Assembly: GCA_017308255.1 (NCBI GenBank)
Contig: JAFKFN010000012.1
Span: 1 to 64,000, forward strand
Source: Altererythrobacter sp.
GTDB lineage: Bacteria > Pseudomonadota > Alphaproteobacteria > Sphingomonadales > Sphingomonadaceae
Direction: 5' to 3'
DNA length: 64,000 nucleotides
Below the pieces are notes generated by a model. The model was not told the origin of the DNA and did no database searches. It saw nothing but the letters and a program-made list of their open reading frames with translations. This document shows, in pieces, positions 55,494 through 63,914 of this stretch. Each line of letters starts with the position of its first letter. Position 1 is the stretch's first letter. Both the position numbers and the translations under genes were made by a program.

Positions 55494-56642
55494 TCACAAC
55501 CAGCTTCCCATCGCAGCACCTGCCGCATCATAAGCTGCGAGAAGGCGCTTCACTACATGGCCGGTGGTAAAGCGCTCTTCCACCTCAAGCCGTCCGCGCC
55601 TGCCTCGGCGGGTTCTCAATTCCTTCTCCTGGACGAGTTTGCGCAAGTTCAGGGTGAGAGCCTCTACGTCCCCCGGGGGTGAGAGCCAACCTGCCTCTCC
55701 TTGAGCAGTAAGTTCGCCCAAACCTGCAATATCAGAACCGACCCAGGGCAGCTCCATCGCCATAGCCTCAATGATCGAGTTTGGAAAAAACTCACCAAAC
55801 GTCGAGGCAAGGCAATAAATATCCATTGCCGAAAGCATCCGCTCGACGTCAAACCGCCGCCCGGCAAAGATAACCTTATCAGTAACACCAAGATGACATG
55901 CCAATTGCTCCAGCATCCCTCTCCGGGGGCCGTCCCCAACGAGTAAAGCCATAATATTAGGATGATCATCTTTAAGGTTTGCAATTGCTCGTATGAGGTT
56001 GTCTTGGCCTTTAGTAGGCCCTTCTATCCCGGGGCCAGCCACCATCGCTCCTACGCAACCCACTACGATCTTGCCCCTAAGACCAAACTCCCGACGAACT
56101 TCAGCGCCATCCTTCAGCAAAGGAGTGAATCGCTCAATATCCACTCCATTGTATGTAACCCTGATCTTATTCTCCGGTACGCCGTAGCTAAGAAGCCGTT
56201 CCTTCGTTTTCTCGCAAACACCAAGAAGAATGCCTGGTGTCCTACGCCACACAAGGTTTCGCCATTGGTGGGTCGGGCGCTCCTCGACACCTCGCACACT
56301 AGTAACGCATGGTAGCCGTGTGCCAGCGGACACGGACGCTAGCCATCCGCAAATCGTTGAGGCGGCATTATGACCATGAATGATCTGGGGCCTATAAGCG
56401 ACAATCACTTGCCGCAAACGCTGAATACACCGCATAGTCCGAAAGGGACTGCGTCCGTGAGGCGAAAGCTCCGGAATCTCCTCAACTAAAAAATCATGCT
56501 GGCGGATATTTTCGACATACGCGCCTCCACCAGCCGCAAACATCACATTTACATCGCGTTTGCGTAGATCCTTTGCTAAAGTAAGCGATTGAGTACCAGG
56601 GCCATTATCTGACAGTAATGAGCGAACCATCAAGACCTTCAC
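55494..56642 (-). CDS. Glycosyltransferase family 4 protein
   Basis: A GT-B glycosyltransferase of 382 residues. The N-terminal domain has SDNGPGTQSLTLAKDLRKRD and IIHGHNAASTICGWLASVS. The C-terminal nucleotide-sugar domain has IRVTYNGVDIERFTPLL, ALLVGDGPRRGMLEQLACHL and the E-x7-E motif FGEFFPNSIIEAMAMELP. GTG 56642 overlaps the preceding stop as GTGA and gives VKVLMVRSLLSDNG; an ATG seven codons earlier in the frame is less consistent with this coupling. Donor and acceptor sugars are unknown. Confidence 0.88.
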   Translation of the reverse strand: MKVLMVRSLLSDNGPGTQSLTLAKDLRKRDVNVMFAAGGGAYVENIRQHDFLVEEIPELSPHGRSPFRTMRCIQRLRQVIVAYRPQIIHGHNAASTICGWLASVSAGTRLPCVTSVRGVEERPTHQWRNLVWRRTPGILLGVCEKTKERLLSYGVPENKIRVTYNGVDIERFTPLLKDGAEVRREFGLRGKIVVGCVGAMVAGPGIEGPTKGQDNLIRAIANLKDDHPNIMALLVGDGPRRGMLEQLACHLGVTDKVIFAGRRFDVERMLSAMDIYCLASTFGEFFPNSIIEAMAMELPWVGSDIAGLGELTAQGEAGWLSPPGDVEALTLNLRKLVQEKELRTRRGRRGRLEVEERFTTGHVVKRLLAAYDAAGAAMGSWL

Positions 56643-57874
56643 GTTGACCTCCGCTCGCACGCCGTTAGCTCGCAATAATGCAGACCTTCAACCAATCTCG
56701 CCACGCGGGTACTGGCCCCTCCCACCAAGCCTATCAAATCTGAAGGTGGAGTAAGGTAGTTGCCCTCAATAACCAGGCTTAATAGTTCTGCCGGGTTATT
56801 AGCAACGGAGGCCCAACCAAACTTCGGATAAGTCGTGAATTCCGCATGACCGTAGTTAATCACGGGCACGCCCTTTAACAACGCTTGCAACCCCATCGTA
56901 GATGATTCCGCACAAACAAGATCTGAGGCGAGGATACTATCCTCAGGCGTAAAATGCGAAGGACAAACAATTCCATTTATGAGTTCAGGCAGTTTGATCG
57001 GCTCAATCGGCCAATTTGGGTGCGGCCGCAACACATAGCGCCATTCGCCAGATCGGGCGCAAATCTCTTCAAGAAGAGGAATTATCTCCTCGGCAGTAAG
57101 CAGTTTCTTCCCCGAACCGGAAGCGGCGGCACCACCAAGTGGCCAAAGCAATATTTTCCGACCCTCGCCCCCAAGGCACTTGCGGAGATCAGCCCTTCGA
57201 TCCGCATCCCCCGACTTAGGCGCGAGTTCGTCAAACGCTGGATTGCCGAAGGCATGCACGGAAATGCCTCGGTTAGCACGACGAACTGTATCAGCAATCT
57301 CTTCACTCAGGACAACAAGATGTTCAGCGTAATTCTTTTTGGCAATGTACCGCATTTCACCAACCAAGAAATGATCTCCAATGGCGACAGTGGGAATTCC
57401 CAACTCTCGCGCAGCTTTCACCATCGCCAATTCAAAACGCGGACTAGTTGTCGTGACTACAACACTAGGCAATCGCTTCCTAAGATATCGTAGCATTACA
57501 GAGACTGGTTCAAATGACTTCCGCCCACAGGTTCGGAGCCGAGTGAGCGCTTCATCTTCGCCAAATTGTTCAAAAAGCGCACGATATCCAAGCGCAAAAT
57601 AAGCGACCGTCTGCCGCTCTTCGACATCCGGATGAATAATCCCAGCTACAAACGGCCGGACCGCTCGAATAAACTCCTCATCCTCATCTTCGTTAACAAG
57701 TTCTGTCACATCAGAAACTTGAAGCCCCGCGCGGCGGAACTCCGCATAAGCCGTAGTCAGGCCAATCAAAGTATAGTCGACGCCTCTTTCGGCCAAGGAT
57801 CTAGCCAGTGCGATCATGATCTTGGCATGTCCTCCGCCATAGGACAGAAGAAGCGGCCGGCACTCGCTATTCAC
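56639..57874 (-). CDS. GT-B-fold glycosyltransferase-like protein
   Basis: A 411-residue soluble protein. The start PLLLSYGGGHAKIMIALARS and SRFELAMVKAARELGIP-like middle segment (TTTSPRFELAMVKAA) resemble UDP-sugar transferases or capsule synthesis proteins of the GT-B fold. The C-terminal domain has YVLRPHPNWPIEPIKLPELI, SILASDLVCAESSTMGLQAL and LKGVPVINYG, the usual nucleotide-binding pattern. The exact reaction cannot be named. It overlaps both neighbours by 4 nt. Confidence 0.7.
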   Translation of the reverse strand: MNSECRPLLLSYGGGHAKIMIALARSLAERGVDYTLIGLTTAYAEFRRAGLQVSDVTELVNEDEDEEFIRAVRPFVAGIIHPDVEERQTVAYFALGYRALFEQFGEDEALTRLRTCGRKSFEPVSVMLRYLRKRLPSVVVTTTSPRFELAMVKAARELGIPTVAIGDHFLVGEMRYIAKKNYAEHLVVLSEEIADTVRRANRGISVHAFGNPAFDELAPKSGDADRRADLRKCLGGEGRKILLWPLGGAAASGSGKKLLTAEEIIPLLEEICARSGEWRYVLRPHPNWPIEPIKLPELINGIVCPSHFTPEDSILASDLVCAESSTMGLQALLKGVPVINYGHAEFTTYPKFGWASVANNPAELLSLVIEGNYLTPPSDLIGLVGGASTRVARLVEGLHYCELTACERRST

Positions 57875-58557
57875 GTTAATTGCCCTTGCCGAGGATCAGC
57901 TCTCGCGTCGCCATTGCGCCAAATATCTGTTCCATCTTTACGCCCCCCCCACCGTGCAGGTACGCCAGTATAGATGCCGGGCCGAACCAAATTACGAGTT
58001 ACCACCGCCCCGCTTCCGACGATGCAACGAGCTGCAACGGATATTCCTGGCAGAACTACCGCGCCCGCTCCAATCCAGCTTTCTTCACCTATGCTGCACC
58101 CACCAGTAAGCGTGGCATTGGGTGACAAATGCACGAAGTCTCCAACCTCACAATCGTGCTCAACCACAGCGCCGCTGTTTACGATTACACCTGCCCCGAT
58201 TCGAGCACCGCAATTCACTAATGCGCCCGCAAGCACGACACTGCCAAGGCCAGGCGCCTCACCGAAATAACGCTCCGGCTCGATCACAATGGAAGTCATT
58301 CGCAGATTGAGCTCGCAAGCGCGCTGCTGCAGCTCACGTCGTAGTCCGTTGTTGCCCACTGTGATGATCAGGGAATGCCCCTGAACGTCAGCAAGCGCAG
58401 AGAATCGTACAGGAAAGCCATCGGTCTTGCTACCGATAGCCAAGCGCTCGTCGGCGAAGACAATCTCACCTTTATTAACGCGCCTCCATTGACTGGCGAC
58501 CACCCTTCCGTGCCCGCCGGCCCCAAAGCAACATAGAGGAACGTTATTCGACGTCAC
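57871..58557 (-). CDS. Sugar O/N-acetyltransferase, NeuD/PglD type
   Basis: A 228-residue left-handed beta-helix acetyltransferase. The N-terminal Rossmann-like part starts CCFGAGGHGRVVASQWRR and carries the G-x-G-G-H-x-R-V motif of NeuD/PglD. The hexapeptide repeats run from about residue 100 to 210 (NCGARIGAGVIVNSGAVVEH, NATLTGGCSIGEESWIGAGA). The catalytic His is probably in SGAVVEHDCEVGDFVHL. In a legionaminic pathway it would acetylate the C4 amino group made by the aminotransferase. It overlaps neuB by 14 nt. Confidence 0.85.
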   Translation of the reverse strand: MTSNNVPLCCFGAGGHGRVVASQWRRVNKGEIVFADERLAIGSKTDGFPVRFSALADVQGHSLIITVGNNGLRRELQQRACELNLRMTSIVIEPERYFGEAPGLGSVVLAGALVNCGARIGAGVIVNSGAVVEHDCEVGDFVHLSPNATLTGGCSIGEESWIGAGAVVLPGISVAARCIVGSGAVVTRNLVRPGIYTGVPARWGGRKDGTDIWRNGDARADPRQGQLT

Positions 58558-59602
58558 ACATGATCACCTGCTGGTTCGCCTTAACTGCATGAGCTAACCG
58601 TCGCCCAATAACAGCACCCATCTGATCTGGGTCTAGGCCCCCACTCGGACGCTTCGCAGCGATGTCCGTTTCTTCAAGGATATGCCCGGCAGGCAGAGAA
58701 GTGGCATAAACCAAGCTCTTGCGGGCCGCTATTCGCGTGGCCAGCTCCGACTCGGCAGGCCGCTTTACCCCGTCGCCTAGGCCGTCTTCGACTTGACGCA
58801 AAATCGCAACCATCTGCGAGAACTCATGAGGCTCCATCGATGCGGCGTGATCCGGACCCTCCATTGATCGATCAAGCGTTACATGTTTTTCAAGAATTGC
58901 CATGCCGAGCGAGCGTGCGGCCAATGCCGCCCATGGACCAAGAGTATGGTCGGAGAACCCCGTTGGGCATCGAAACATTTCCGACATAGTAGCAATACAG
59001 CGCAGATTTTGCTCCTCGATAGACGCAGGATAGCTACTAACGCACTGCAGAATCGCCACCTCTGAAATACCTGTATAATTCAAGTAATCGAGGGTCGCAG
59101 CCACCTCACCAATATCTGCCATACCTGTTGAAATAATGATAGGCAATCCGGTCAGCGCAGCTTGCCTAAGCAAAGGAAAGTTGTTCAACTCTCCAGATGG
59201 CCATTTTAGGCATTTAGGGTTAAGCGAAACTACTTCCTCAAGACTTTTTGGATCAAATGCCGTTGAGATGAAGTCAACTCCCAACTTTTCGGCATGATCG
59301 TACAAATCACGAAAGTCCTCAGCGCTCAGTTCCAAGCGCGACAGCATATCTCTTTGATTGCCGTTTCCTGTTTGAACCGCTTGGTATCGGGCCTTCGGTG
59401 CATATGTTGTAACCAGGCCATCCGTATGAAATGTCTGGAATTTAACAGCATCAGCCCCCGCTTTTACCGCAAGGTCAATTAAGCGATGCGCTAAATGCAC
59501 GTCACCATTATGGTTAACGCCGATTTCTGCGATCACATAACATGGATCAGCTGCGGATATCCGTCTAGTTCCTACCTTTATGCTTGGCACTATTTCAGTC
59601 AT
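58544..59602 (-). CDS. neuB: Nonulosonic acid synthase, NeuB/LegI type
   Basis: A 352-residue enzyme that condenses PEP with ManNAc or a 2,4-diacetamido hexose to form a nine-carbon acid. The TIM-barrel part has YVIAEIGVNHNGDVHLAHRL and AVKFQTFHTDGLVTTYAPKA near the start, WPSGELNNFPLLRQA, and the later GFSDHTLGPWAALAARSLG and EKHVTLDRSMEGPDHAASME. The C-terminal SAF (antifreeze-like) domain covers about 285-352. All are diagnostic of NeuB homologues. Whether the product is sialic or legionaminic acid depends on the upstream genes. Confidence 0.92.
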   Translation of the reverse strand: MTEIVPSIKVGTRRISAADPCYVIAEIGVNHNGDVHLAHRLIDLAVKAGADAVKFQTFHTDGLVTTYAPKARYQAVQTGNGNQRDMLSRLELSAEDFRDLYDHAEKLGVDFISTAFDPKSLEEVVSLNPKCLKWPSGELNNFPLLRQAALTGLPIIISTGMADIGEVAATLDYLNYTGISEVAILQCVSSYPASIEEQNLRCIATMSEMFRCPTGFSDHTLGPWAALAARSLGMAILEKHVTLDRSMEGPDHAASMEPHEFSQMVAILRQVEDGLGDGVKRPAESELATRIAARKSLVYATSLPAGHILEETDIAAKRPSGGLDPDQMGAVIGRRLAHAVKANQQVIMCDVE

Positions 59603-60510
59603 AACACCCCCCTTTGTTCGTCATTGTTGAACAAGGAGGATGCGACTTGGCGAATACGTTCGTGGGTTAACCGGCGGTTCTGCTCGATATCTTCCGGAAG
59701 CGCGTGTAGAAACGCATCATAGATCGATTGCAGCGCTTGTATTTCCGCTTCGAAATCGACCTGCCTTGATAACTGCTCCAGAGTCTGGGCGCCTCTGTGG
59801 AACGTGCGAGATAGGATCGCCGCGCTGGAACCAAGGCGGACATGCTCGCCAAGAAGAAATTCCGGACTGACACCTCCTTCCGTCGCTCGCGCAACTCCCC
59901 CAATACCAAAGGAGATCCCACTTTCGCGGAGGGCAGCGCACGGCTCCTCTAACGCTCCATCGGCTAACGGCTCGAACATGAAGCGATCGCCCCGATCTAT
60001 ATGCAGATCGTTGAGACCTATATGAACCTCTGTGAGAGGTAATGCCTCAATACAATTGGGAAGCATGTCCAGCGCGGCGGACGTCTCAAAAAGTGGAACT
60101 CCCTGGCATCTTCCGCGAAGTAGGTCAAAAAAGCCAGCCAGCTCCTCCTTCAGGCGAAACATAGGTAGCATTACGCTATCGGCACCCCGCGCGATCACTT
60201 CATTGATTTGCTTTCGAGTGTTCTGCGAGAAAGGGTCAATCCGAACCAACAAGTGCGCCTCAGGCGCAGCCTCCCTGATCTTGGCGACATCGTCCATCGT
60301 CTGCTCGCTTTTCCAGCTAGCAAGATGCGCCTGCCGTTCCTGCTTACCCGTCCGTTCCAAGTCGACGAACAGACGGTCAACACCATTCTTGCTCACGAAG
60401 GTAGCGATAGCCGGATCATCTACTATCATCAGTAACCGCAAACGCTTCTTCCCAGAATTGCGCTTGATCGGCTTTAGCCGTGGGTTCGGAGTGGCCGCCA
60501 CTTCGCTCAT
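59599..60510 (-). CDS. HpcH/HpaI aldolase or citrate-lyase-beta homologue
   Basis: A 303-residue TIM-barrel protein. LFVDLERTGKQERQAHLASW near the start, RGADSVMLPMFRLKEELAGF, PLFETSAALDMLPNCIEALP and VHIGLNDLHIDRGDRF carry the Glu and Asp that bind metal in the HpcH/HpaI family, whose members split or form C-C bonds with pyruvate-like or acyl-CoA substrates. Its role in a nonulosonate operon is unknown to me. ATG 60510 lies 4 nt after the asnB stop; a start at 60612 would overlap asnB by 98 bp. It overlaps neuB by 4 nt. Confidence 0.8.
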   Translation of the reverse strand: MSEVAATPNPRLKPIKRNSGKKRLRLLMIVDDPAIATFVSKNGVDRLFVDLERTGKQERQAHLASWKSEQTMDDVAKIREAAPEAHLLVRIDPFSQNTRKQINEVIARGADSVMLPMFRLKEELAGFFDLLRGRCQGVPLFETSAALDMLPNCIEALPLTEVHIGLNDLHIDRGDRFMFEPLADGALEEPCAALRESGISFGIGGVARATEGGVSPEFLLGEHVRLGSSAAILSRTFHRGAQTLEQLSRQVDFEAEIQALQSIYDAFLHALPEDIEQNRRLTHERIRQVASSLFNNDEQRGVL

Positions 60511-60514
60511 CACT

Positions 60515-62389
60515 CTAACAGTTCGCCGGATGAAAGCCGGAGCGCGAGCCGAGTGCGATAGGATCGTTGCCGTTGCCACGCCCATCGAGAAGTGCTGCCT
60601 CATCTCTATCAATAAAAAGCCGATACCACAACTCGAGCGAGATCAGGGCTCGCAGTTGTCGCGTGTGGTTACCCGTTCCTGCAACATGCTCTGCGAGCAT
60701 CCGCTCCACCGCGCCGATTTCCACGATGCCACGCTCTTCCAGCCTACCATCGAGCATGATCTCACGGCAGTAGCTAGTCAGTGCCTGCCGGAACCACTCC
60801 CCTACCGGTACCGTGAACATCTGCTTGCGACGATAGGTGAGTTTCTCACCAAGCAGCGGTTCCACTGCACGCTTGTATATCCACTTTGTTTTCCCATCGC
60901 GAAGCTTCAGGGCACCTGGGACTTGGAAAGCAAACTCTGCCATTCGATAATCAAGGAATGGTGACCGCACCTCGAGAGAGTTCGCCATCGCCATACGATC
61001 CGGCTTTACGAGGTTGTTGCCGGGCAAGAGCGTGAGTGTCTCGGCACGTAACACGCGATTAACCGGGTCTTGATCGGTTCCGCCTCGAATCTCATCCGTC
61101 AACGCTCGGTAGGGATCGCTTCCGAAGAAAGCCTCTCGAAGAGAACCTGCCAATAGATTTCCCGCCTGGTCACCTACCAGTAGCCCGCTTTCCCGGGCAA
61201 AATGGTCCTCCCAGCCAAACCGTAGATCTTCAGCCTGCCCTCCCGGGAAGAACCTGAGATATTTCTCATAGCCCGCGAACAGTTCATCACCGCCGTCGCC
61301 GGTAAGCACCATTTTTACTTCCGATGCGGCTAGTTCCGAAACCTGCAGCATCGGCATGAAGGAAACATCGCCATGTGGCTGATCGCAGTGCCAGATCATC
61401 TTAGGCCACAGCGCGGTGGCTTCGGGCTCCATAATACGTCTTTGATGAATTGTGCCAAACCGCTGCGCCGCAAGCAGTGCATAGGCAGTCTCGTCAAAGC
61501 GCGGATCCGCAAACCCAATCGAAAATGTCTGTATGGGATCCTGCTGGTAGAGGCTCATGAAACCCACCACCGAAGAGCTATCGAGCCCCCCAGAAAGGAA
61601 GGCCCCGAATGGCGCATCTGAGCGCATGCGGATGCGTGTTGAATCGTCAAGCAAACGTAACAGCTCCGCTCGCGCCTCCCCTTCTGTCATATCTGAAACA
61701 GCGTTAATCGCGCGAAGATCCCAGTATCGTTGAAGTTGAAATCCACCAGAGATCGATAACTCCACCATGTGTCCCGGAGGAACATGGCAAATACCTTCGA
61801 ACGCCGTTGAAGGTTGCGGAATATAATTAAGCGCGAAGTATTGTGCTAATGCATCAAAGTCCGGTGCATAACTCTGACCATTCGCAAGGATCGCTTTAAT
61901 TTCCGATCCAAACCAGACCCGTCCCTCGCTAGGCATTCCCGATACATAGAGGGGCTTCACTCCCAAACGATCCCGATAAAGGAATAGCCGTTCACGTTGA
62001 GTATCATAAATCGCAATCGCGAACATTCCGTTTAAACGAAGAACGAATTCCGGCCCCCAATACTCAAAGGCTCTCAATATTACTTCGGTGTCGCTATTAC
62101 TACTAAAACGAGCCCCCTCTCGTTTAAGCTCATCACGAAGTTCGAGAAAATTGTAGATCTCGCCGTTTTGAACAACGATAATGCGCCCATCATCAGAAAC
62201 GATCGGCTGGTTTCCAGCCTCACTGAGGTCAAGAATCGCCAAGCGCCGATTTCCAAGCAATGCCAGCTCATCACGAAAAAAACCATGAGCATCTGGTCCT
62301 CTATGGCGAATTGAACCCGACATTGCGCGCGCAACTTCGATATCGACCGGAACTCGTTGAAAATTGAACGCTCCGAAAATGCCGCACAT
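60515..62389 (-). CDS. asnB: Asparagine-synthase-like amidotransferase
   Basis: A 624-residue glutamine-hydrolysing enzyme. Cys2 (MCGIFGAFN) is the glutaminase nucleophile, and the N-terminal domain has LNGMFAIAIYDTQRERLFLY. The synthetase domain has the ATP pyrophosphatase loop AFLSGGLDSSSVVGFMSLYQ, with SGGLDSS clear, and LTGDGGDELFAGYEKYLRF. Both active sites look intact. In glycan clusters such proteins often amidate uronic acids or other carboxylates rather than making asparagine, which is the more likely role here. It starts 3 nt after the CBS-aminotransferase stop. Confidence 0.88.
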   Translation of the reverse strand: MCGIFGAFNFQRVPVDIEVARAMSGSIRHRGPDAHGFFRDELALLGNRRLAILDLSEAGNQPIVSDDGRIIVVQNGEIYNFLELRDELKREGARFSSNSDTEVILRAFEYWGPEFVLRLNGMFAIAIYDTQRERLFLYRDRLGVKPLYVSGMPSEGRVWFGSEIKAILANGQSYAPDFDALAQYFALNYIPQPSTAFEGICHVPPGHMVELSISGGFQLQRYWDLRAINAVSDMTEGEARAELLRLLDDSTRIRMRSDAPFGAFLSGGLDSSSVVGFMSLYQQDPIQTFSIGFADPRFDETAYALLAAQRFGTIHQRRIMEPEATALWPKMIWHCDQPHGDVSFMPMLQVSELAASEVKMVLTGDGGDELFAGYEKYLRFFPGGQAEDLRFGWEDHFARESGLLVGDQAGNLLAGSLREAFFGSDPYRALTDEIRGGTDQDPVNRVLRAETLTLLPGNNLVKPDRMAMANSLEVRSPFLDYRMAEFAFQVPGALKLRDGKTKWIYKRAVEPLLGEKLTYRRKQMFTVPVGEWFRQALTSYCREIMLDGRLEERGIVEIGAVERMLAEHVAGTGNHTRQLRALISLELWYRLFIDRDEAALLDGRGNGNDPIALGSRSGFHPANC

Positions 62390-62392
62390 ATC

Positions 62393-63886
62393 CTAAGTCT
62401 CCGCCACCATACGCCGGATCTGCGCAATAATATGATCTTGATCGAGTTGAGTCATCGAACTGCCCGATGGCAGGCAAAGCGATTGGAGAAAGAGACGAGA
62501 GGATACTGGTTCACTCTCGGAATGCGGCTCAAACTTAAGCCCGGCGCAAAGCGGCTGCATGTGCATGGGCTTCCACCCTGGCCGCGTCTCGATTCCGGCT
62601 CGGCGCAGTTCACGCATAAGTTGATAGCTATGGCGGCCGATCCGGTTTGGATTTAGCGAAATGACAGTAAGCCACCTGCTGCCCCGAGAACACGGCGCCT
62701 CCTGCTGGAAACCTATCCCAGGAATATCTGTCAGTCCCTCTCGATAGCGCCGAAAGATAGCCCGCCTCGCCGCTACGCGCTCCTGGAGCAGTGCGAGTTG
62801 CCCCAAACCGATGCCCGCGAGCACATTCGACATCCGGTAGTTATACGCCACCTCCGAATGCTGATAATGCTCAGCAAAATCGCGACCTTGCGTCGATAGG
62901 TTACGAGCTTTCTCAAGTAGCTCTGCATCGTCTCCAACGAGCGCACCGCCCCCAGAGGTAGTGATTATCTTGTTTCCATTGAACGAGAACGCCGCGAGCT
63001 GCCCGTGAGAGCCACTGGGCCTATCGGCATAGCTTGCACCGAGGCTCTCGGCCGCATCCTCCACAATAGGAACACAGTAATGATCCGCTATCGCCTTAAT
63101 TGACGATATATCAGCGGGTTGTCCATACAGATGAACCAGAATAATAGCGCGAGGAAGAGTACGATCTTTAGCATCTTCGGCAAGCCTTCTTCCAAGCGCC
63201 TCCGACGACATATTCCAGCTATCGGGCTCGCTATCTATTAATACCGGAATCGCCCCTTCGAACATGATCGGCTGTAAAGAAGCCGCAAAAGTCAAGTCCG
63301 ATACATAGACGCGATCGCCGGCTCGCACACCGATTACTCGCAACGCAAGATGAAGCGCCGCTGTGCCCGAAGAGACCGCCAGAGCATGTGAACGACCGGA
63401 AGCTTTTGCCAATTCCTTTTCAAATTGAACGAGATTGGGTCCTGCTGGAGCGATCCAATTATCCTCGAAGGCCGCTCTCACGAAATGCAACTCAATCTCG
63501 CCCATGTGCGGCGGCGACATTAGGATTCCGGCGCCGAGGCTGGCCCGATCAGCGAGGCCAACCGGCCGACTTTCCTTATCGATAAGAATCACCGAGTGTA
63601 CTTGGTTCTCGTCCAATAATCTGTAGATCGCATCCTTTTCCGCATCCGCGAAACATGTCACCGGTTCGCGACCAGGTAATTCATCGGCGGAACTTTCGAG
63701 ATCTAGTCCAGCTAAAAGTCCGCGGCGAATATCGCCATCGGTTACCGCGCGCAGAAGTCGCCCCTGAGTGTCTACCAATAAACATATCTTTATCGGGGCC
63801 CCATTGATCATCTGCAGGGCTTCTCTTACGGCTGAGCCGGAAGTAATCAGGAAGTCTTCGATCGCCACGCCTGAGTGCTCCCTCAT
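62393..63886 (-). CDS. CBS-domain and DegT/DnrJ aminotransferase fusion
   Basis: A 497-residue protein with an unusual domain order. Residues 1-118 are a pair of CBS domains (VTDGDIRRGLLAGLDLESSA and SVILIDKESRPVGLADRASL). Residues 121-497 are a DegT/DnrJ/EryC1 aminotransferase beginning ILMSPPHMGEIELHFVRAAF and EDNWIAPAGP, as in the C4 aminotransferases PglE/LegC. The PLP lysine is Lys306 in SFNGNKIITTSGGG and Asp277 lies in EDAAES. The CBS pair closely resembles that of PtmE-type nucleotidyltransferases. It is predicted to aminate UDP-4-keto-6-deoxy-GlcNAc, with the CBS pair possibly sensing nucleotides. ATG 63886 is the first start that includes both CBS domains. Confidence 0.85.
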   Translation of the reverse strand: MREHSGVAIEDFLITSGSAVREALQMINGAPIKICLLVDTQGRLLRAVTDGDIRRGLLAGLDLESSADELPGREPVTCFADAEKDAIYRLLDENQVHSVILIDKESRPVGLADRASLGAGILMSPPHMGEIELHFVRAAFEDNWIAPAGPNLVQFEKELAKASGRSHALAVSSGTAALHLALRVIGVRAGDRVYVSDLTFAASLQPIMFEGAIPVLIDSEPDSWNMSSEALGRRLAEDAKDRTLPRAIILVHLYGQPADISSIKAIADHYCVPIVEDAAESLGASYADRPSGSHGQLAAFSFNGNKIITTSGGGALVGDDAELLEKARNLSTQGRDFAEHYQHSEVAYNYRMSNVLAGIGLGQLALLQERVAARRAIFRRYREGLTDIPGIGFQQEAPCSRGSRWLTVISLNPNRIGRHSYQLMRELRRAGIETRPGWKPMHMQPLCAGLKFEPHSESEPVSSRLFLQSLCLPSGSSMTQLDQDHIIAQIRRMVAET

Positions 63887-63914
63887 TTTGCCTTCTCATG
63901 AAGGTACGCGATGT

